Below are positions 51,983-60,905 of a stretch of DNA of 64,000 bases, piece after piece (the stretch's first letter is position 1; each line of letters opens with the position of its first letter). The stretch lies in contig NZ_LT629732.1 of NCBI RefSeq assembly GCF_900104745.1, positions 744,001-808,000 of the forward strand. The letters run 5' to 3'. The position numbers were made by a program, and so were the translations under genes. The notes beneath the pieces were generated by a model. The model was not told the origin of the DNA and did no database searches. It saw only the letters and a program-made list of their open reading frames with translations. The stretch comes from Actinopolymorpha singaporensis (GTDB taxonomy: Bacteria; Actinomycetota; Actinomycetes; Propionibacteriales; Actinopolymorphaceae).

Positions 51983-52965
51983 GCGGGGCCGACGAGCGTC
52001 GGCGCGGGTTCGGGATGCCGACGCCCGGAGGATCCCGCACCGGTGGCGAGGCTCCCGACGGCCGGCCGGACCAGCCGGCGGACCCGCTGCCCGCGGACGC
52101 CTCGGTCGACCTCGCCGCCGAACGGCGCGCGGCGGGGATCGACACCGTCCTGGACGCCCTGGACGCCGAACTGGTCGGCCTGCGCCAGGTGAAGACCCGC
52201 GTCCGCGAGCTCGCGGCGCTGTTGCTGGTGGACCGGGTACGCCAGCGGTTCGGGCTCACTTCGTCCCGGCCCAGTCTGCACATGTCGTTCACCGGAAGCC
52301 CCGGCACCGGCAAGACGACGGTGGCCCTGCGGATGGCCGAACTCCTGCACCGGCTGGGCTGCATCGACCGCGGCCACCTGGTCGCGGTGACCCGGGACGA
52401 CCTGGTGGGCCAGTACGTCGGGCACACCGCGCCGAAGACCAAGGAGGTGATCAAGCGCGCGATGGGCGGCGTGCTCTTCATCGACGAGGCGTACTACCTC
52501 TACCGGGCCGAGAACGAACGCGACTACGGCCAGGAGGCGATCGAGATCCTCCTGCAGGTGATGGAGAGCCAGCGCGACCGGCTGGTGGTGATTCTCGCCG
52601 GCTACAAGGACCGGATGGACTCGTTCTTCGCCTCCAACCCGGGAATGAGTTCGAGGATCGCCCACCACCTCGACTTCCCCGACTACGACCTGGACGAGCT
52701 GGCGGCGATCGCCCGGCTGATGCTGGCGCAGGAGCGCTACGAGTTCACCCCGGACGCCGAGCAGACGTTTCGCGACTACCTCGAGCGCCGCATGCGGCAG
52801 CCGCGGTTCGCCAACGCACGCAGCGTTCGCAACGCACTCGAACGTGCCCGGCTGCGACAGGCCAACCGGCTGCTCGCCGCCACCGGGCGCACCTGGCACC
52901 GGGAGGACCTGATGCGCTTCGAGCCGGAGGACTTCCTCGCCAGCCGGGTGTTCACCACGCAGTGA
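51979..52965 (+). CDS. cbbX: Red-type RuBisCO activase CbbX (AAA+ ATPase)
   Basis: Hexameric AAA+ remodeller that removes inhibitory sugar phosphates from red-type RuBisCO by pulling on the large-subunit C-terminus. The 328-residue protein has a disordered Gly/Pro-rich start of about 45 residues, Walker [10 protein letters not shown] (106-114), Walker [14 protein letters not shown], the pore-region [12 protein letters not shown] and sensor [13 protein letters not shown]. The GTG start overlaps the rbcS stop. Its stop is 10 bp from that of the convergent prk gene. Confidence 0.94.
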   Translation: MSGADERRRGFGMPTPGGSRTGGEAPDGRPDQPADPLPADASVDLAAERRAAGIDTVLDALDAELVGLRQVKTRVRELAALLLVDRVRQRFGLTSSRPSLHMSFTGSPGTGKTTVALRMAELLHRLGCIDRGHLVAVTRDDLVGQYVGHTAPKTKEVIKRAMGGVLFIDEAYYLYRAENERDYGQEAIEILLQVMESQRDRLVVILAGYKDRMDSFFASNPGMSSRIAHHLDFPDYDLDELAAIARLMLAQERYEFTPDAEQTFRDYLERRMRQPRFANARSVRNALERARLRQANRLLAATGRTWHREDLMRFEPEDFLASRVFTTQ

Positions 52966-52975
52966 CCGGCGTACG

Positions 52976-53947
52976 TCAACCGTCCCTTGCGTCGCGGATC
53001 CCCCGCGCGGCCAGCAGGTGGTAGAGCAACAACAGCTGCGTGATGGCCAGCGGTTCGCTGCGTTCGCCGTTGCCGATGTCGCCAAGGGTCTCCGCCGGGA
53101 AGCCCGCGTCAACCCCGAGTTGCGCCCACAGCACCTTCTCCACGATCCGGCTCTCCTCACGCGGGACGTAGCCGTGAATGTGGAGCACGTCGGCGGGCTG
53201 GCCGTCCTCGTCCCGGCACAGCCGAAGGTGGATCGCCCGCTGGTCGCGCTCGGCCAGCGACCCGCTCAGGTCCGGGTGCCGGATCGTCGGGCGCAACATG
53301 AGCTCGGCCGACAACGGCGTACCCGGCGGGTCGTCCCGCCCGGCGACCGGCGCGAACCGCACCACGACGTCGGCGAACGCGCGCTGTGGGCGGATGTACG
53401 CCGCCGACTCCGGCTCCCGGTCGACGAGTTCGGCCAGCACCTGGTCGGCGTTGTAGCCGCGCCTGCTGGTGTCCCGGCATACCTTCCACTGCCGGCGGAT
53501 CTCCTCGGGCGGGTCGAGGTAGGCGGTGACGTCGAAGCAGGCCCGCATCAGCCGGGTGTGCAACGGCAGCAGGCCCTCCACGATGACGAACTCCTTCGGC
53601 CGCACCAGCACCGGCCGGGTGAGCTCACCGGTGGAGTGGTCGTAGACCGGTTTGAGGATCGGCTGACCGGTGGCCAGCAACTGCAGGTGCTGTTCGATGA
53701 TCTCGACGTGGTTGCAGTCCGGATGCAGCGCGGTGAACGGCTTGGATCGGCGTTCGATCCGGTCGTAACGGTGATAGTCGTCGACGCAGATCGTGGTCAC
53801 CCGGTCCGGGCCGAGCGCCTCGGCGAGTCCCTTGGTGAGCGTGGTCTTCCCGGCCGCGCTGTCACCGGCGATCCCGATCATGATGGGCTGGCGTACCGGC
53901 GCCTGGTCGTCGTGGACGCGGTGCATCCGGATCAGCTTGTGCGGCAT
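52976..53947 (-). CDS. prk: Phosphoribulokinase
   Basis: Phosphorylates ribulose-5-phosphate to make the RuBisCO substrate, the second enzyme unique to the Calvin cycle. The 323-residue protein has the P-loop GIAGDSAAGKTT (25-36), the DDYHRYDR catalytic segment, and VIVEGLLPLHTRLMRACFDVTAYLDP. Length and motifs match the bacterial octameric type. A GGGAGGGAAAGGA purine run precedes the ATG. It converges on cbbX, so it is transcribed separately from the rbc operon. Confidence 0.94.
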   Translation of the reverse strand: MPHKLIRMHRVHDDQAPVRQPIMIGIAGDSAAGKTTLTKGLAEALGPDRVTTICVDDYHRYDRIERRSKPFTALHPDCNHVEIIEQHLQLLATGQPILKPVYDHSTGELTRPVLVRPKEFVIVEGLLPLHTRLMRACFDVTAYLDPPEEIRRQWKVCRDTSRRGYNADQVLAELVDREPESAAYIRPQRAFADVVVRFAPVAGRDDPPGTPLSAELMLRPTIRHPDLSGSLAERDQRAIHLRLCRDEDGQPADVLHIHGYVPREESRIVEKVLWAQLGVDAGFPAETLGDIGNGERSEPLAITQLLLLYHLLAARGIRDARDG

Positions 53948-54232
53948 GTCCTTTCCCTCCCCTCAGGAACGGACGTGTCGCCACCGCCGGGACATGCCGC
54001 CAGCCAGTGCGTTTGACCCGGGGACCCGCACCATGTCCGCAATGCGACACGGGGTCCCCTCGTCCGCCTGCCCCACACCGTAGGCGGGGACGGCCGCGGG
54101 CGGCATCCCCCCGCCGAGGGGCGGCCGGGGTGAGCCGGGCGCCGACGACCGCGGCGTACGAGAAAGGTCCCGGTGCCCGCCGCCAGCGGTCCCGGTGACC
54201 TCGGACCACCGGCCCGGCGGCGGGGTCACACC

Positions 54233-54245
54233 TACCCTCGGTGCA
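54233..54245 (+). promoter_or_regulatory. Leaderless-type -10 element of the response regulator gene
   Basis: TACCCT (54233-54238) ends 6 nt before the ATG at 54245; no ribosome site is seen. Confidence 0.45.
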
Positions 54246-55009
54246 TGGACAGCCGAGCCGGGGGCGGCGGTCGAACCGTACGCGGACGGGCGAACCCGCC
54301 CGGGCGTGCCAAGCAGGCGACCAGGCAGGTATCCCAGGACAAGCAGGCCGCGGGCCGGCCGCTGCGGATCATCCTGGTCGACGACCACGAGATGGTCCTG
54401 GAAGGGCTGAAAGCGCTGCTCGCCCGGTTTCGCGGCCGGGTGCGGATCGTGGCGCAGTCGGTCAGCGCGGACGCCGCCGAGCCGATGGTCGCGGCACTCG
54501 ACCCGGACCTCGTGGTCTCCGACGTCCGCCTGCGCGGGTCGGTGAGCGGGCTGGATCTGTGCCGGCGTCTGGTCGAGACCACGCCCGGTCGCCGGGTGGT
54601 GCTGCTCAGCGCGTACGACGACGAGCAGTACCTCTTCCAGGCTCTTCGTGCCGGCGCGGCCGGGTACCTGCTGAAGTCCATCGACCGGGAGGAACTCGTC
54701 CGGATGCTGGAGCGGGCCGCGCGCGGGGAGACGGTGGTCGACCCGAGCATGGCAGGCCGGGCGGTCGCGTCCGCGGCGCGCCTGCAGGCCGGGGAGTTCT
54801 GGCCGGGCGCGCACCTGGGGCTCAGCCAGCGCGAGAGCGAGGTGCTCGGGTTCCTCGTCGCCGGGCTGTCCAACCGGGCCATCGCCGGCAAGCTCGTCCT
54901 GGGCGAGGAGACGGTGAAGACCCACGTCCGCTCCATCTTCCGCAAGCTGTCGGTGAACGACCGGGCAGGCGCGGTGGCCGTCGCCCTGCGCGAAGGGATC
55001 TTCCGGTGA
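54245..55009 (+). CDS. NarL/LuxR-family response regulator
   Basis: A 254-residue response regulator. After a basic disordered start of about 38 residues comes the receiver domain (about 40-160) with ILVDDHEMVLEG, the phosphoacceptor Asp in VVSDVRL, and the Lys in GYLLKSID; the C-terminal LuxR HTH (about 190-250) reads LSQRESEVLGFLVAGLSNRAIAGKLVLGEETVKTHV. It is translationally coupled to the sensor kinase gene. Proximity to the Calvin genes makes control of CO2 fixation a possibility, unproven. Confidence 0.92.
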   Translation: MDSRAGGGGRTVRGRANPPGRAKQATRQVSQDKQAAGRPLRIILVDDHEMVLEGLKALLARFRGRVRIVAQSVSADAAEPMVAALDPDLVVSDVRLRGSVSGLDLCRRLVETTPGRRVVLLSAYDDEQYLFQALRAGAAGYLLKSIDREELVRMLERAARGETVVDPSMAGRAVASAARLQAGEFWPGAHLGLSQRESEVLGFLVAGLSNRAIAGKLVLGEETVKTHVRSIFRKLSVNDRAGAVAVALREGIFR

Positions 55010-56214
55010 CCGGCCACGCACTAGGCCTGGCCGACGCGGCGTCGGAGAACGCCCTGCTCGTCGGCATTATCGAGGCCATCTCGGCCGGTCCCGAACCCGA
55101 GGTGCTCGCCGCCCGGGTCGCTCCCCTGATCGTCGCCGCGACCGACACCGACGAGTGCTTCGTACACGTCCTCGACGACACCGAACAGTCACTGACGCTC
55201 GCGGGCGCGACCCCGCCGTTCGACCGTGAGGTGGGACGGATCCGGCTGCGGCTCGGGGAGGGCGTCACCGGCTGGGCGGCGAGCCGGCGCGAACCCGTCG
55301 TCATCGTTGAGGGCAAGGCGAACGACCCGCGCTACCGCTACTTCCCGGAGCTGCGCGGCGAGGAGTACACCTCGATGGTCTCGGTGCCGATGGCCAGCTC
55401 GCCCGGCGGGCTGGTCGGCGTACTCAACGTGCACACCCGGCAGAGACGCGAGTTCAGCGAGGCCGACGTACGCCTGCTGACGTCGATCGGCAGCCTCATC
55501 GCCGGCGCGGTGCACCAGGCCCGGCTGCACCGCAGGCTCGCCGCCCGGGAACGCGCGCACGAGCGATTCGCCGAACAGGCCGTCGCCGCCCAGGAGGGGG
55601 AACGCCGCCGGCTGGCCGCCGACATCCACGACGGCATCACCCAGCGGCTGTGCAGCCTGCGGTTCCACCTGGACGCGGCGGCCGAGGCGCTGACAGAGGA
55701 GCCGGCGTTCGCGGCCGAGCAGCTCGTGCTGTCCCGCCGGCTCACCCACCTGGCGATCGACGAGGCCCGGGCGGCCATCAACGGGCTGCGGCCGCCGGTG
55801 CTGGACGACCTCGGCCTGGCCGACAGCCTGGCCAGCCTGGCCCGCGCCGTGTCGGGGGTCGACGTACTCGTCGAGGTGGACCGGTGCGCGTTGCCCGAAC
55901 ACGTCGAGATCGCGTTGTACCGCATCGCCCAGGAGGCGTTCCAGAACGTCGTGAAACACGCCGGGGCGAGCAACGTCCGGCTGAGCCTGCGGCGATCGGC
56001 GGCGGAGGTGTCGCTGGAGGTCAGCGACGACGGCCGGGGCTTCGACCTGCTCGCCGACGGCCCGCCCGCGGCCACGCTGGGACCCGACGGCGGCGGCTAC
56101 GGGCTGGGCAGCATGGCCGAGCGCGCCGAGCTCATCGGGGGACGGCTCGACGTCCGGTCCGCGCCCGGCAGGGGCACCACCGTCCTCGCCCGGGCAGCCG
56201 TCCAGCCACAGTAG
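55006..56214 (+). CDS. GAF-domain sensor histidine kinase (NarL-partner type)
   Basis: A 402-residue soluble kinase: GAF domain (about 35-180; GEGVTGWAASRREPVVI, YTSMVSVPMASSPGGLVGVLNVH), coiled-coil, HisKA_3 phosphoacceptor (ERRRLAADIHDGITQRL) and HATPase (ALYRIAQEAFQNVVKHAGA, VSDDGRGFD, GLGSMAERAELIGG). With no membrane segment it should sense a cytosolic cue; no heme or Fe-S ligands are evident in the GAF. GTG start overlaps the response regulator stop. Confidence 0.92.
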   Translation: MTGHALGLADAASENALLVGIIEAISAGPEPEVLAARVAPLIVAATDTDECFVHVLDDTEQSLTLAGATPPFDREVGRIRLRLGEGVTGWAASRREPVVIVEGKANDPRYRYFPELRGEEYTSMVSVPMASSPGGLVGVLNVHTRQRREFSEADVRLLTSIGSLIAGAVHQARLHRRLAARERAHERFAEQAVAAQEGERRRLAADIHDGITQRLCSLRFHLDAAAEALTEEPAFAAEQLVLSRRLTHLAIDEARAAINGLRPPVLDDLGLADSLASLARAVSGVDVLVEVDRCALPEHVEIALYRIAQEAFQNVVKHAGASNVRLSLRRSAAEVSLEVSDDGRGFDLLADGPPAATLGPDGGGYGLGSMAERAELIGGRLDVRSAPGRGTTVLARAAVQPQ

Positions 56215-56262
56215 GTGCCTCGATCGGCCAGTAGATCCGGAGCGGTCAGTCGGCCGGAGCCG

Positions 56263-56820
56263 TCAGCCGCCGTAAGGTCGTGCGTCGCGCCCGGCCCGAA
56301 GGGTGAACGCCCACCAGGCGAGCTGGTCCAGCAGCACCTTCGCGGCGAGTTCGACCGCGCCGGGTTCGACCGGCTCGCCCTCGCTGTCGAACCTCGTCCG
56401 CGCCTGGTGGAAGCTCACCGTCTCCCGCACGGTCACGGCGTGGAGTTCGGCGAAGACCTGGCGGAGTTGCTCGGCCGCGCGCAGCCCGCCAGAGACACCG
56501 CCGTACGTCACGAAGCCGACCGGCTTGGCCCGCCACTCGACCCGGACGGTGTCGATCGCGGTCTTCAGAGGGCCCGGGTAGCCGTGGTTGTACTCCGGCA
56601 CGATCACGACGTACGCGTCCGCGGCGCCGATCCGCTCGGTGAACCCGCCGCCGTCCCGTGGCATGCCGTGATCGGTGAGGTCGGCGAGGTCGATGACGTC
56701 CACCACGACGTCGCCGCGGCGTTCGACCTGGCCGAGGAACCAGTTCGCGATCACCGGCGCGAACCTGCCCTCCCGTACGCTGCCGACGATCAACGCAAGC
56801 TGGAACTGGCCTTCTGGCAC
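56263..56820 (-). CDS. NADPH-dependent FMN reductase
   Basis: Flavodoxin-fold reductase of 185 residues: LIVGSVREGRFAPVIANWF (phosphate loop), VIVPEYNHGYPGPLKTAID (flavin contact) and YGGVSGGLRAAEQLR. It reduces FMN or quinones with NADPH. The promoter in front of it has the 19-bp spacer and palindrome of a SoxR-activated gene, and soxR diverges from it, so it is the likely SoxR target. GTG start with AAGGGGAAG upstream. Confidence 0.9.
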   Translation of the reverse strand: MPEGQFQLALIVGSVREGRFAPVIANWFLGQVERRGDVVVDVIDLADLTDHGMPRDGGGFTERIGAADAYVVIVPEYNHGYPGPLKTAIDTVRVEWRAKPVGFVTYGGVSGGLRAAEQLRQVFAELHAVTVRETVSFHQARTRFDSEGEPVEPGAVELAAKVLLDQLAWWAFTLRAGRDARPYGG

Positions 56821-56872
56821 AGGGCTTCCCCTTCGGATCGGCTCGGGAGCCCAGGTCCGGTGGGCGCCCGAC

Positions 56873-56906
56873 TACCAACCTAGGACCTGAAGTAATGTTC
56901 AGGTCG
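56873..56906 (-). promoter_or_regulatory. SoxR operator within a 19-bp-spacer promoter
   Basis: GACCTGAA-N6-TTCAGGTC (56884-56905) is a perfect 8-bp inverted repeat. On the minus strand it sits between TCGACC (-35-like) and TAGGTT (-10-like) separated by exactly 19 nt, the stretched spacing that MerR/SoxR regulators activate. It faces the FMN reductase gene, whose start is about 50 nt away. Confidence 0.75.
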
Positions 56907-56935
56907 ACGTCGTGCGGTCCGTGGAGGTGGCCAAC

Positions 56936-57391
56936 TTGGACGGAGTGCCCTGGGACCAGAAGGAACTCTCGGTCGGTCAGCTCGCCGAACGCAGCGGGGT
57001 GGCCGTGTCCGCGCTGCACTTCTACGAACGCCAGCAGCTGATCACCAGCAGGCGCACCAGCGGAAACCAGCGCCGCTACCGCCGTGACACGCTCCGCAGG
57101 ATCGCGTTGATCCGGGTGGCCCAGCGGGTCGGCATCCCGCTCGCCGACATCCGCGCCGCGCTGGCCGAACTACCTGACGGGCGTACGCCGAACCGCGAGG
57201 ACTGGGCACGGCTCGCTGCCCGCTGGCGGGCCGAGCTCGACGAACGCATCCACCGGCTGACGCAGTTGCGGGACGAGTTCACCGACTGCGTGGGCTGCGG
57301 GTGCCTGTCGCTGGACCGGTGCGTCCTGGCCAACCCGTACGACCGGCTGTCCGAGCACGGCCCGGGTCCACGCCGCGTCCTCGAGTCCTGA
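56936..57391 (+). CDS. soxR: Redox-sensing activator SoxR (MerR family)
   Basis: A 151-residue [2Fe-2S] regulator activated by redox-cycling compounds. The MerR HTH (about 10-60; [25 protein letters not shown]) is followed by a dimer helix and the cluster motif C118-x2-C121-x-C123-x5-C129. I favour TTG 56936 as start because GGAGGTGG lies 5 nt upstream; GTG 56912 is in frame but lacks a ribosome site. It diverges from the FMN reductase gene across the SoxR operator. Confidence 0.93.
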   Translation: MDGVPWDQKELSVGQLAERSGVAVSALHFYERQQLITSRRTSGNQRRYRRDTLRRIALIRVAQRVGIPLADIRAALAELPDGRTPNREDWARLAARWRAELDERIHRLTQLRDEFTDCVGCGCLSLDRCVLANPYDRLSEHGPGPRRVLES

Positions 57392-57442
57392 CCGCGGCCC
57401 GGTCCGGCATGGGGTCCGCGCCGGTTCCCTGAAGAACTGGCG

Positions 57443-57490
57443 AGGTGGGAAGAGTTGGGGGTGCCCGAGGCCCCATGAGTCTTCCCACCT
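57443..57490. terminator. Bidirectional terminator
   Basis: AGGTGGGAAGA (57443-57453) and TCTTCCCACCT (57480-57490) are perfect 11-bp arms with a GC-rich 26-nt loop that can pair further, between convergent soxR and the large secreted protein gene. Confidence 0.65.
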
Positions 57491-57525
57491 TGCCCGCAGG
57501 GACCTGCTCCGCTCGCTCAGAGCGG

Positions 57526-60500
57526 TCAGGGATGGGATCCGGTGACCGACAGGTCGGCGAGGGCCGCCTGACCGCGGTGCCAGTCCCCGACGAGCACCGA
57601 CACGTAGCGGGCGGACGCGGAGAAGGCGAAGGATCTCGCCTGTTGCCCGTCCGAGGCGTCGGCCACCCGCGTCCAGGTGGTCCCGTCGGTGGACACCTCG
57701 ACCGCGTACGACGGCACCGCCGCCGGGGTCCACCGCACCGTCGCGCGCCGCACGTCGGCGTTCACGCCGAGGTTGACGACCAGCCTGCGGTCGCTGCCAC
57801 CAGGCGTCCACGCCGTGCGCGCGTCGGCGTCCACCGCCCGGTCGGGGTCACTCATCCCGGGCGGCAACGGCGACGAGGGGTAGGTGATCCGGTCCCGCGC
57901 GAGGTCGCTCGTGGGCGTACGGACGCCGGACTCGAAGCGCACCTCCCGGGACTGGCCGTGCGGTACGGTCACGGCGGCCTGCTCGCCCGTCGCCACCGAT
58001 GTCAACGTCACCTTGGCAGCGATCTCCGCCGAGTTCGTCAACCGGACAAGGTGCGAGTCGACCACCTCCGCGGCCAGACCGTCAGGTGCCTGCCCACCCG
58101 ACCGAACCGCCGAGAGGCGGAACCGCGGTGCCTGCACGGCTGCCGTACCCGCGGCCAGGCCGACCTGGTACGTCAGACCGGTAGGGGTGGTCGTCTGCCG
58201 GCCGAGGTACAGCGTGCGTTCGTCCCCGCTCTCCGGCACTGTCAAGCCGACCTTGTCAACGGCTGAGGAACCCAGGTTGAACAGGCTCAGGTAGCGGTCG
58301 TTCAACGCCGCCCGCAGCGCGGCGGGGCCACCGGAGGGCTGCGGCGCGGCCGCAAGCCGGGCGGTCTGCGCCGGAGTCTGCGCAGGGAACCCCTGCACCA
58401 CCATGCCCGCGGCGCCGTCTGCCGGACCGTGGGAGAGCGCGACGCCGGTCGGCGCGACCGCGATCGGGTTGGTGCTGCCCCGGACGACGAACCCGGCCCG
58501 GCCGTCGACGTTCAACCACTGCCCGTCGACGTCCTGCCACCTCGGAACGCTGGTCACCGTACGCCAGTTCTGCCCGTCGTCGGAGACCTCGATCCGGTAG
58601 CTGATCGGCCAGGCGTCCTCCTGCCACTGGATGGTCACGCGGGACACCGTTCGCGAGGCGCCCAGGTCGACCGCGAACCAGCCCTTCATCGTCGGGCGCT
58701 CGGCTGCCGAGTTCGCCCACCGGGTGGCCGGGTCGCCGTCCACCGCCTTCGCCGGCACCGACGCCTCGCCGTAACTGGAGGACGCGGTGGCCGGCTGGTT
58801 CAGCGCCAGGTTCGTTTCCGAGGAAGGCCCGCGCACCTCGAACTCGTACATCGAGTAGCCCCACTGTGACGCGGCCTGCACACCCGTCATCCGCACGTAG
58901 CGCGCCTGCGTGGGCGTGAACGCGAGCTGCTCGGTCCCGCCGCCACCGAGTCCGTCCGGCGCGAGCGTCGTACTCCCGCTCGACGCGGTGAACGTCCGGT
59001 CGCCGTCCAGTCCGGGCACTCCGGGCATGTCGAGGTTGCGCAGCCGCAGGGAGCCCTCGTCGTCGCCGGTCCCGGTGGTGGCGTAGACGACCGAGCCGTC
59101 CGGGAGCGTAGTGTAACCCGCGTAGGAGTCACCGCGCCGCACGACCGTCGCGGACGCGTCCACGCCGTCGCGCAGGCGGGTGTACGTACGTGAGTTCCGC
59201 TCGTCCACCGCCGTCACCGACGGCAGGAACGACGGTGCTTTCGCGCTCACGTCGAACAGCCAGTCGTCGTGCTGCGGAAGGTAGGCGAACTTCACGTACC
59301 CCGGCTTGGTCACCGCCGACATCAGCGCCTTCGGCGACTGCTGGTTGACCAGGCCGGGAACGTCGCCGAAGTCGGTGACCTTCGAGGCCCGCGCGAAGTA
59401 CTCCCGTTCGCTCACCGGCGCCACGTCACCGGCCAGGTGGGCCCGCCAGAAGTGCAGGAGGTAGGACATGGCGACCTCGGCCCGCGCCTCCGTCTCATAC
59501 CCCGTACCCCGCCGGAACTTCACCAGCATCCCGGTCGGCGGGTACTCCACGTACGGGCCGAGCCGGTCGGCCAGCATGCGTTCTGCCCGTGCGGCCATCC
59601 GGTCGCCGGTCACCATGGCGCGGTACGTCAACGGGATCAGGCTGCGCCCGTAGAAGTGCACGCGGTCGCCGACCATCAGCTCGGCCGGTACCCCGGCGTC
59701 GGTGCCCAACTGGTCGAGCACGCCCTGGATCTCGTCGTTGTTGGGCAGCGTCAACTGGCTCGCCGGGATCGGCTGGCCGGCGATGAGATACTGCACGACG
59801 TTGCGGCCGGGGTAGGTTGCGGCCGACTGCTGGTACATGCCGTTCCAGCCGCCGTGGTTCTCACTGGTGAACGTGTCGAAGATGTTCTGCGCGCCCGCCC
59901 ACTCCGACACGGGCCGGCCCTCGATCACCGTCGGGTTCACCCGGTCGGCAACCGGGAGACCGTCCATGTTGAGGGTCCAGCGGTTCAGCCACTCCCGCCA
60001 GCGCAGCCGGTCGGTGTTGCCGGGAAGGAATGCGTCGGCGGCGGCCAGCATCATCGTGCGGGCGCCCATCTCCTCCAGCTTGGTGTCGCCGACGTACCCT
60101 CCTCGCAGGCCGTTGGTGGTGCCGCCCTCCCGGCCGGGGTCACCGGGTTCGGCACCGACGTCCACGAGGTAACCCGCCTCCCCGCGCAGGATGGTGTCGA
60201 CACCGGCGCGGGTACGGTCGTCGAGGTCGGCCCACATCAGATGGGCGGCAGCCACGAGGTACGCCTCCATGGTCGCGTCCCAGTAGATCCGCGCGCCCCA
60301 GGTGCCGTGTGCGGGGTCGACGAACCTGTTCGCGGCGATCGCGGCCGCCAGACTGCGGATCGTGTGGTCGCGCAGCACCTCTTGCGAGACCCCGGCCACG
60401 GACGGGTCGTAGCTGCCGAACCGCAGCAGGACGGCGTTGCCGAGAACGCCCACGACGTCCCAGTTCTCGATGCCGTACGTGCCCTGCTCGGCGTTCCAGG

Positions 60501-60747
60501 TGCTCTCCTGGAAGCGGGTGTTGCGCAGCAGCAGTTGGTAGTACGTACGAGCGAGGTCGTCCTCGGACCCGCTCGGCAGTGCCGAGTCGATGGAGCCGGC
60601 GGTGCCGGCCGCAGAGGTGCCGGCCGAAGAGGTGGTGACCGTAGAGGTGGTGGCGCCGGGGGCCGGGCGCACACGTGCGGCGCCGCCGAGAGGCACCACG
60701 AGGGCCAGCGCGACGACGGCGACCACGAGACGGGCGAGACGACTCAT
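57526..60747 (-). CDS. Large secreted discoidin-domain protein, possible polysaccharide lyase (PL8-like)
   Basis: A 1073-residue exported protein. Signal peptide (1-24; VVAVVALALVVPLGGA), Thr/Ser linker, a helical region (about 60-420) reminiscent of the alpha/alpha toroid of hyaluronate/xanthan lyases (NHGGWNGMYQQSAATYPG; VHFYGRSLIPLTYRA), a beta-sandwich region, then an F5/8-type C discoidin domain (about 640-760; NLALNQPATASSSYGEASVP) inserted before further beta-rich sequence and a second discoidin-like domain at the end (about 940-1070). The Asn-His and Tyr residues could be the lyase site, but I cannot confirm the family. AAGGGA lies 6 nt before the ATG. No uronate genes adjoin it. Confidence 0.68.
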   Translation of the reverse strand: MSRLARLVVAVVALALVVPLGGAARVRPAPGATTSTVTTSSAGTSAAGTAGSIDSALPSGSEDDLARTYYQLLLRNTRFQESTWNAEQGTYGIENWDVVGVLGNAVLLRFGSYDPSVAGVSQEVLRDHTIRSLAAAIAANRFVDPAHGTWGARIYWDATMEAYLVAAAHLMWADLDDRTRAGVDTILRGEAGYLVDVGAEPGDPGREGGTTNGLRGGYVGDTKLEEMGARTMMLAAADAFLPGNTDRLRWREWLNRWTLNMDGLPVADRVNPTVIEGRPVSEWAGAQNIFDTFTSENHGGWNGMYQQSAATYPGRNVVQYLIAGQPIPASQLTLPNNDEIQGVLDQLGTDAGVPAELMVGDRVHFYGRSLIPLTYRAMVTGDRMAARAERMLADRLGPYVEYPPTGMLVKFRRGTGYETEARAEVAMSYLLHFWRAHLAGDVAPVSEREYFARASKVTDFGDVPGLVNQQSPKALMSAVTKPGYVKFAYLPQHDDWLFDVSAKAPSFLPSVTAVDERNSRTYTRLRDGVDASATVVRRGDSYAGYTTLPDGSVVYATTGTGDDEGSLRLRNLDMPGVPGLDGDRTFTASSGSTTLAPDGLGGGGTEQLAFTPTQARYVRMTGVQAASQWGYSMYEFEVRGPSSETNLALNQPATASSSYGEASVPAKAVDGDPATRWANSAAERPTMKGWFAVDLGASRTVSRVTIQWQEDAWPISYRIEVSDDGQNWRTVTSVPRWQDVDGQWLNVDGRAGFVVRGSTNPIAVAPTGVALSHGPADGAAGMVVQGFPAQTPAQTARLAAAPQPSGGPAALRAALNDRYLSLFNLGSSAVDKVGLTVPESGDERTLYLGRQTTTPTGLTYQVGLAAGTAAVQAPRFRLSAVRSGGQAPDGLAAEVVDSHLVRLTNSAEIAAKVTLTSVATGEQAAVTVPHGQSREVRFESGVRTPTSDLARDRITYPSSPLPPGMSDPDRAVDADARTAWTPGGSDRRLVVNLGVNADVRRATVRWTPAAVPSYAVEVSTDGTTWTRVADASDGQQARSFAFSASARYVSVLVGDWHRGQAALADLSVTGSHP

Positions 60748-60905
60748 GCGGATCCCTTCCGCCACTCGGGCGCGCCACCAGACGAACGCACCCGGTCGCT
60801 CAGGATTGGGAGAGCGCTTGCCGAGCAGAGGTGATCGTATCCAGGGGATTCCGCGTTAAGTCATACTTGTTGCCCGAATGGGCAAATCTGGCCGCCGGCC
60901 GGGAA

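Noticed and set aside
54010-54244. Riboswitch or small RNA in the prk/response-regulator gap
   Set aside because: No conserved riboswitch motif or extended stem structure could be identified by eye; only the -10 element is supported.
59269-60834. 521-codon plus-strand frame opposite the large secreted protein
   Set aside because: Shadow composition, no homology, and the opposite strand has a signal peptide and recognisable domains.
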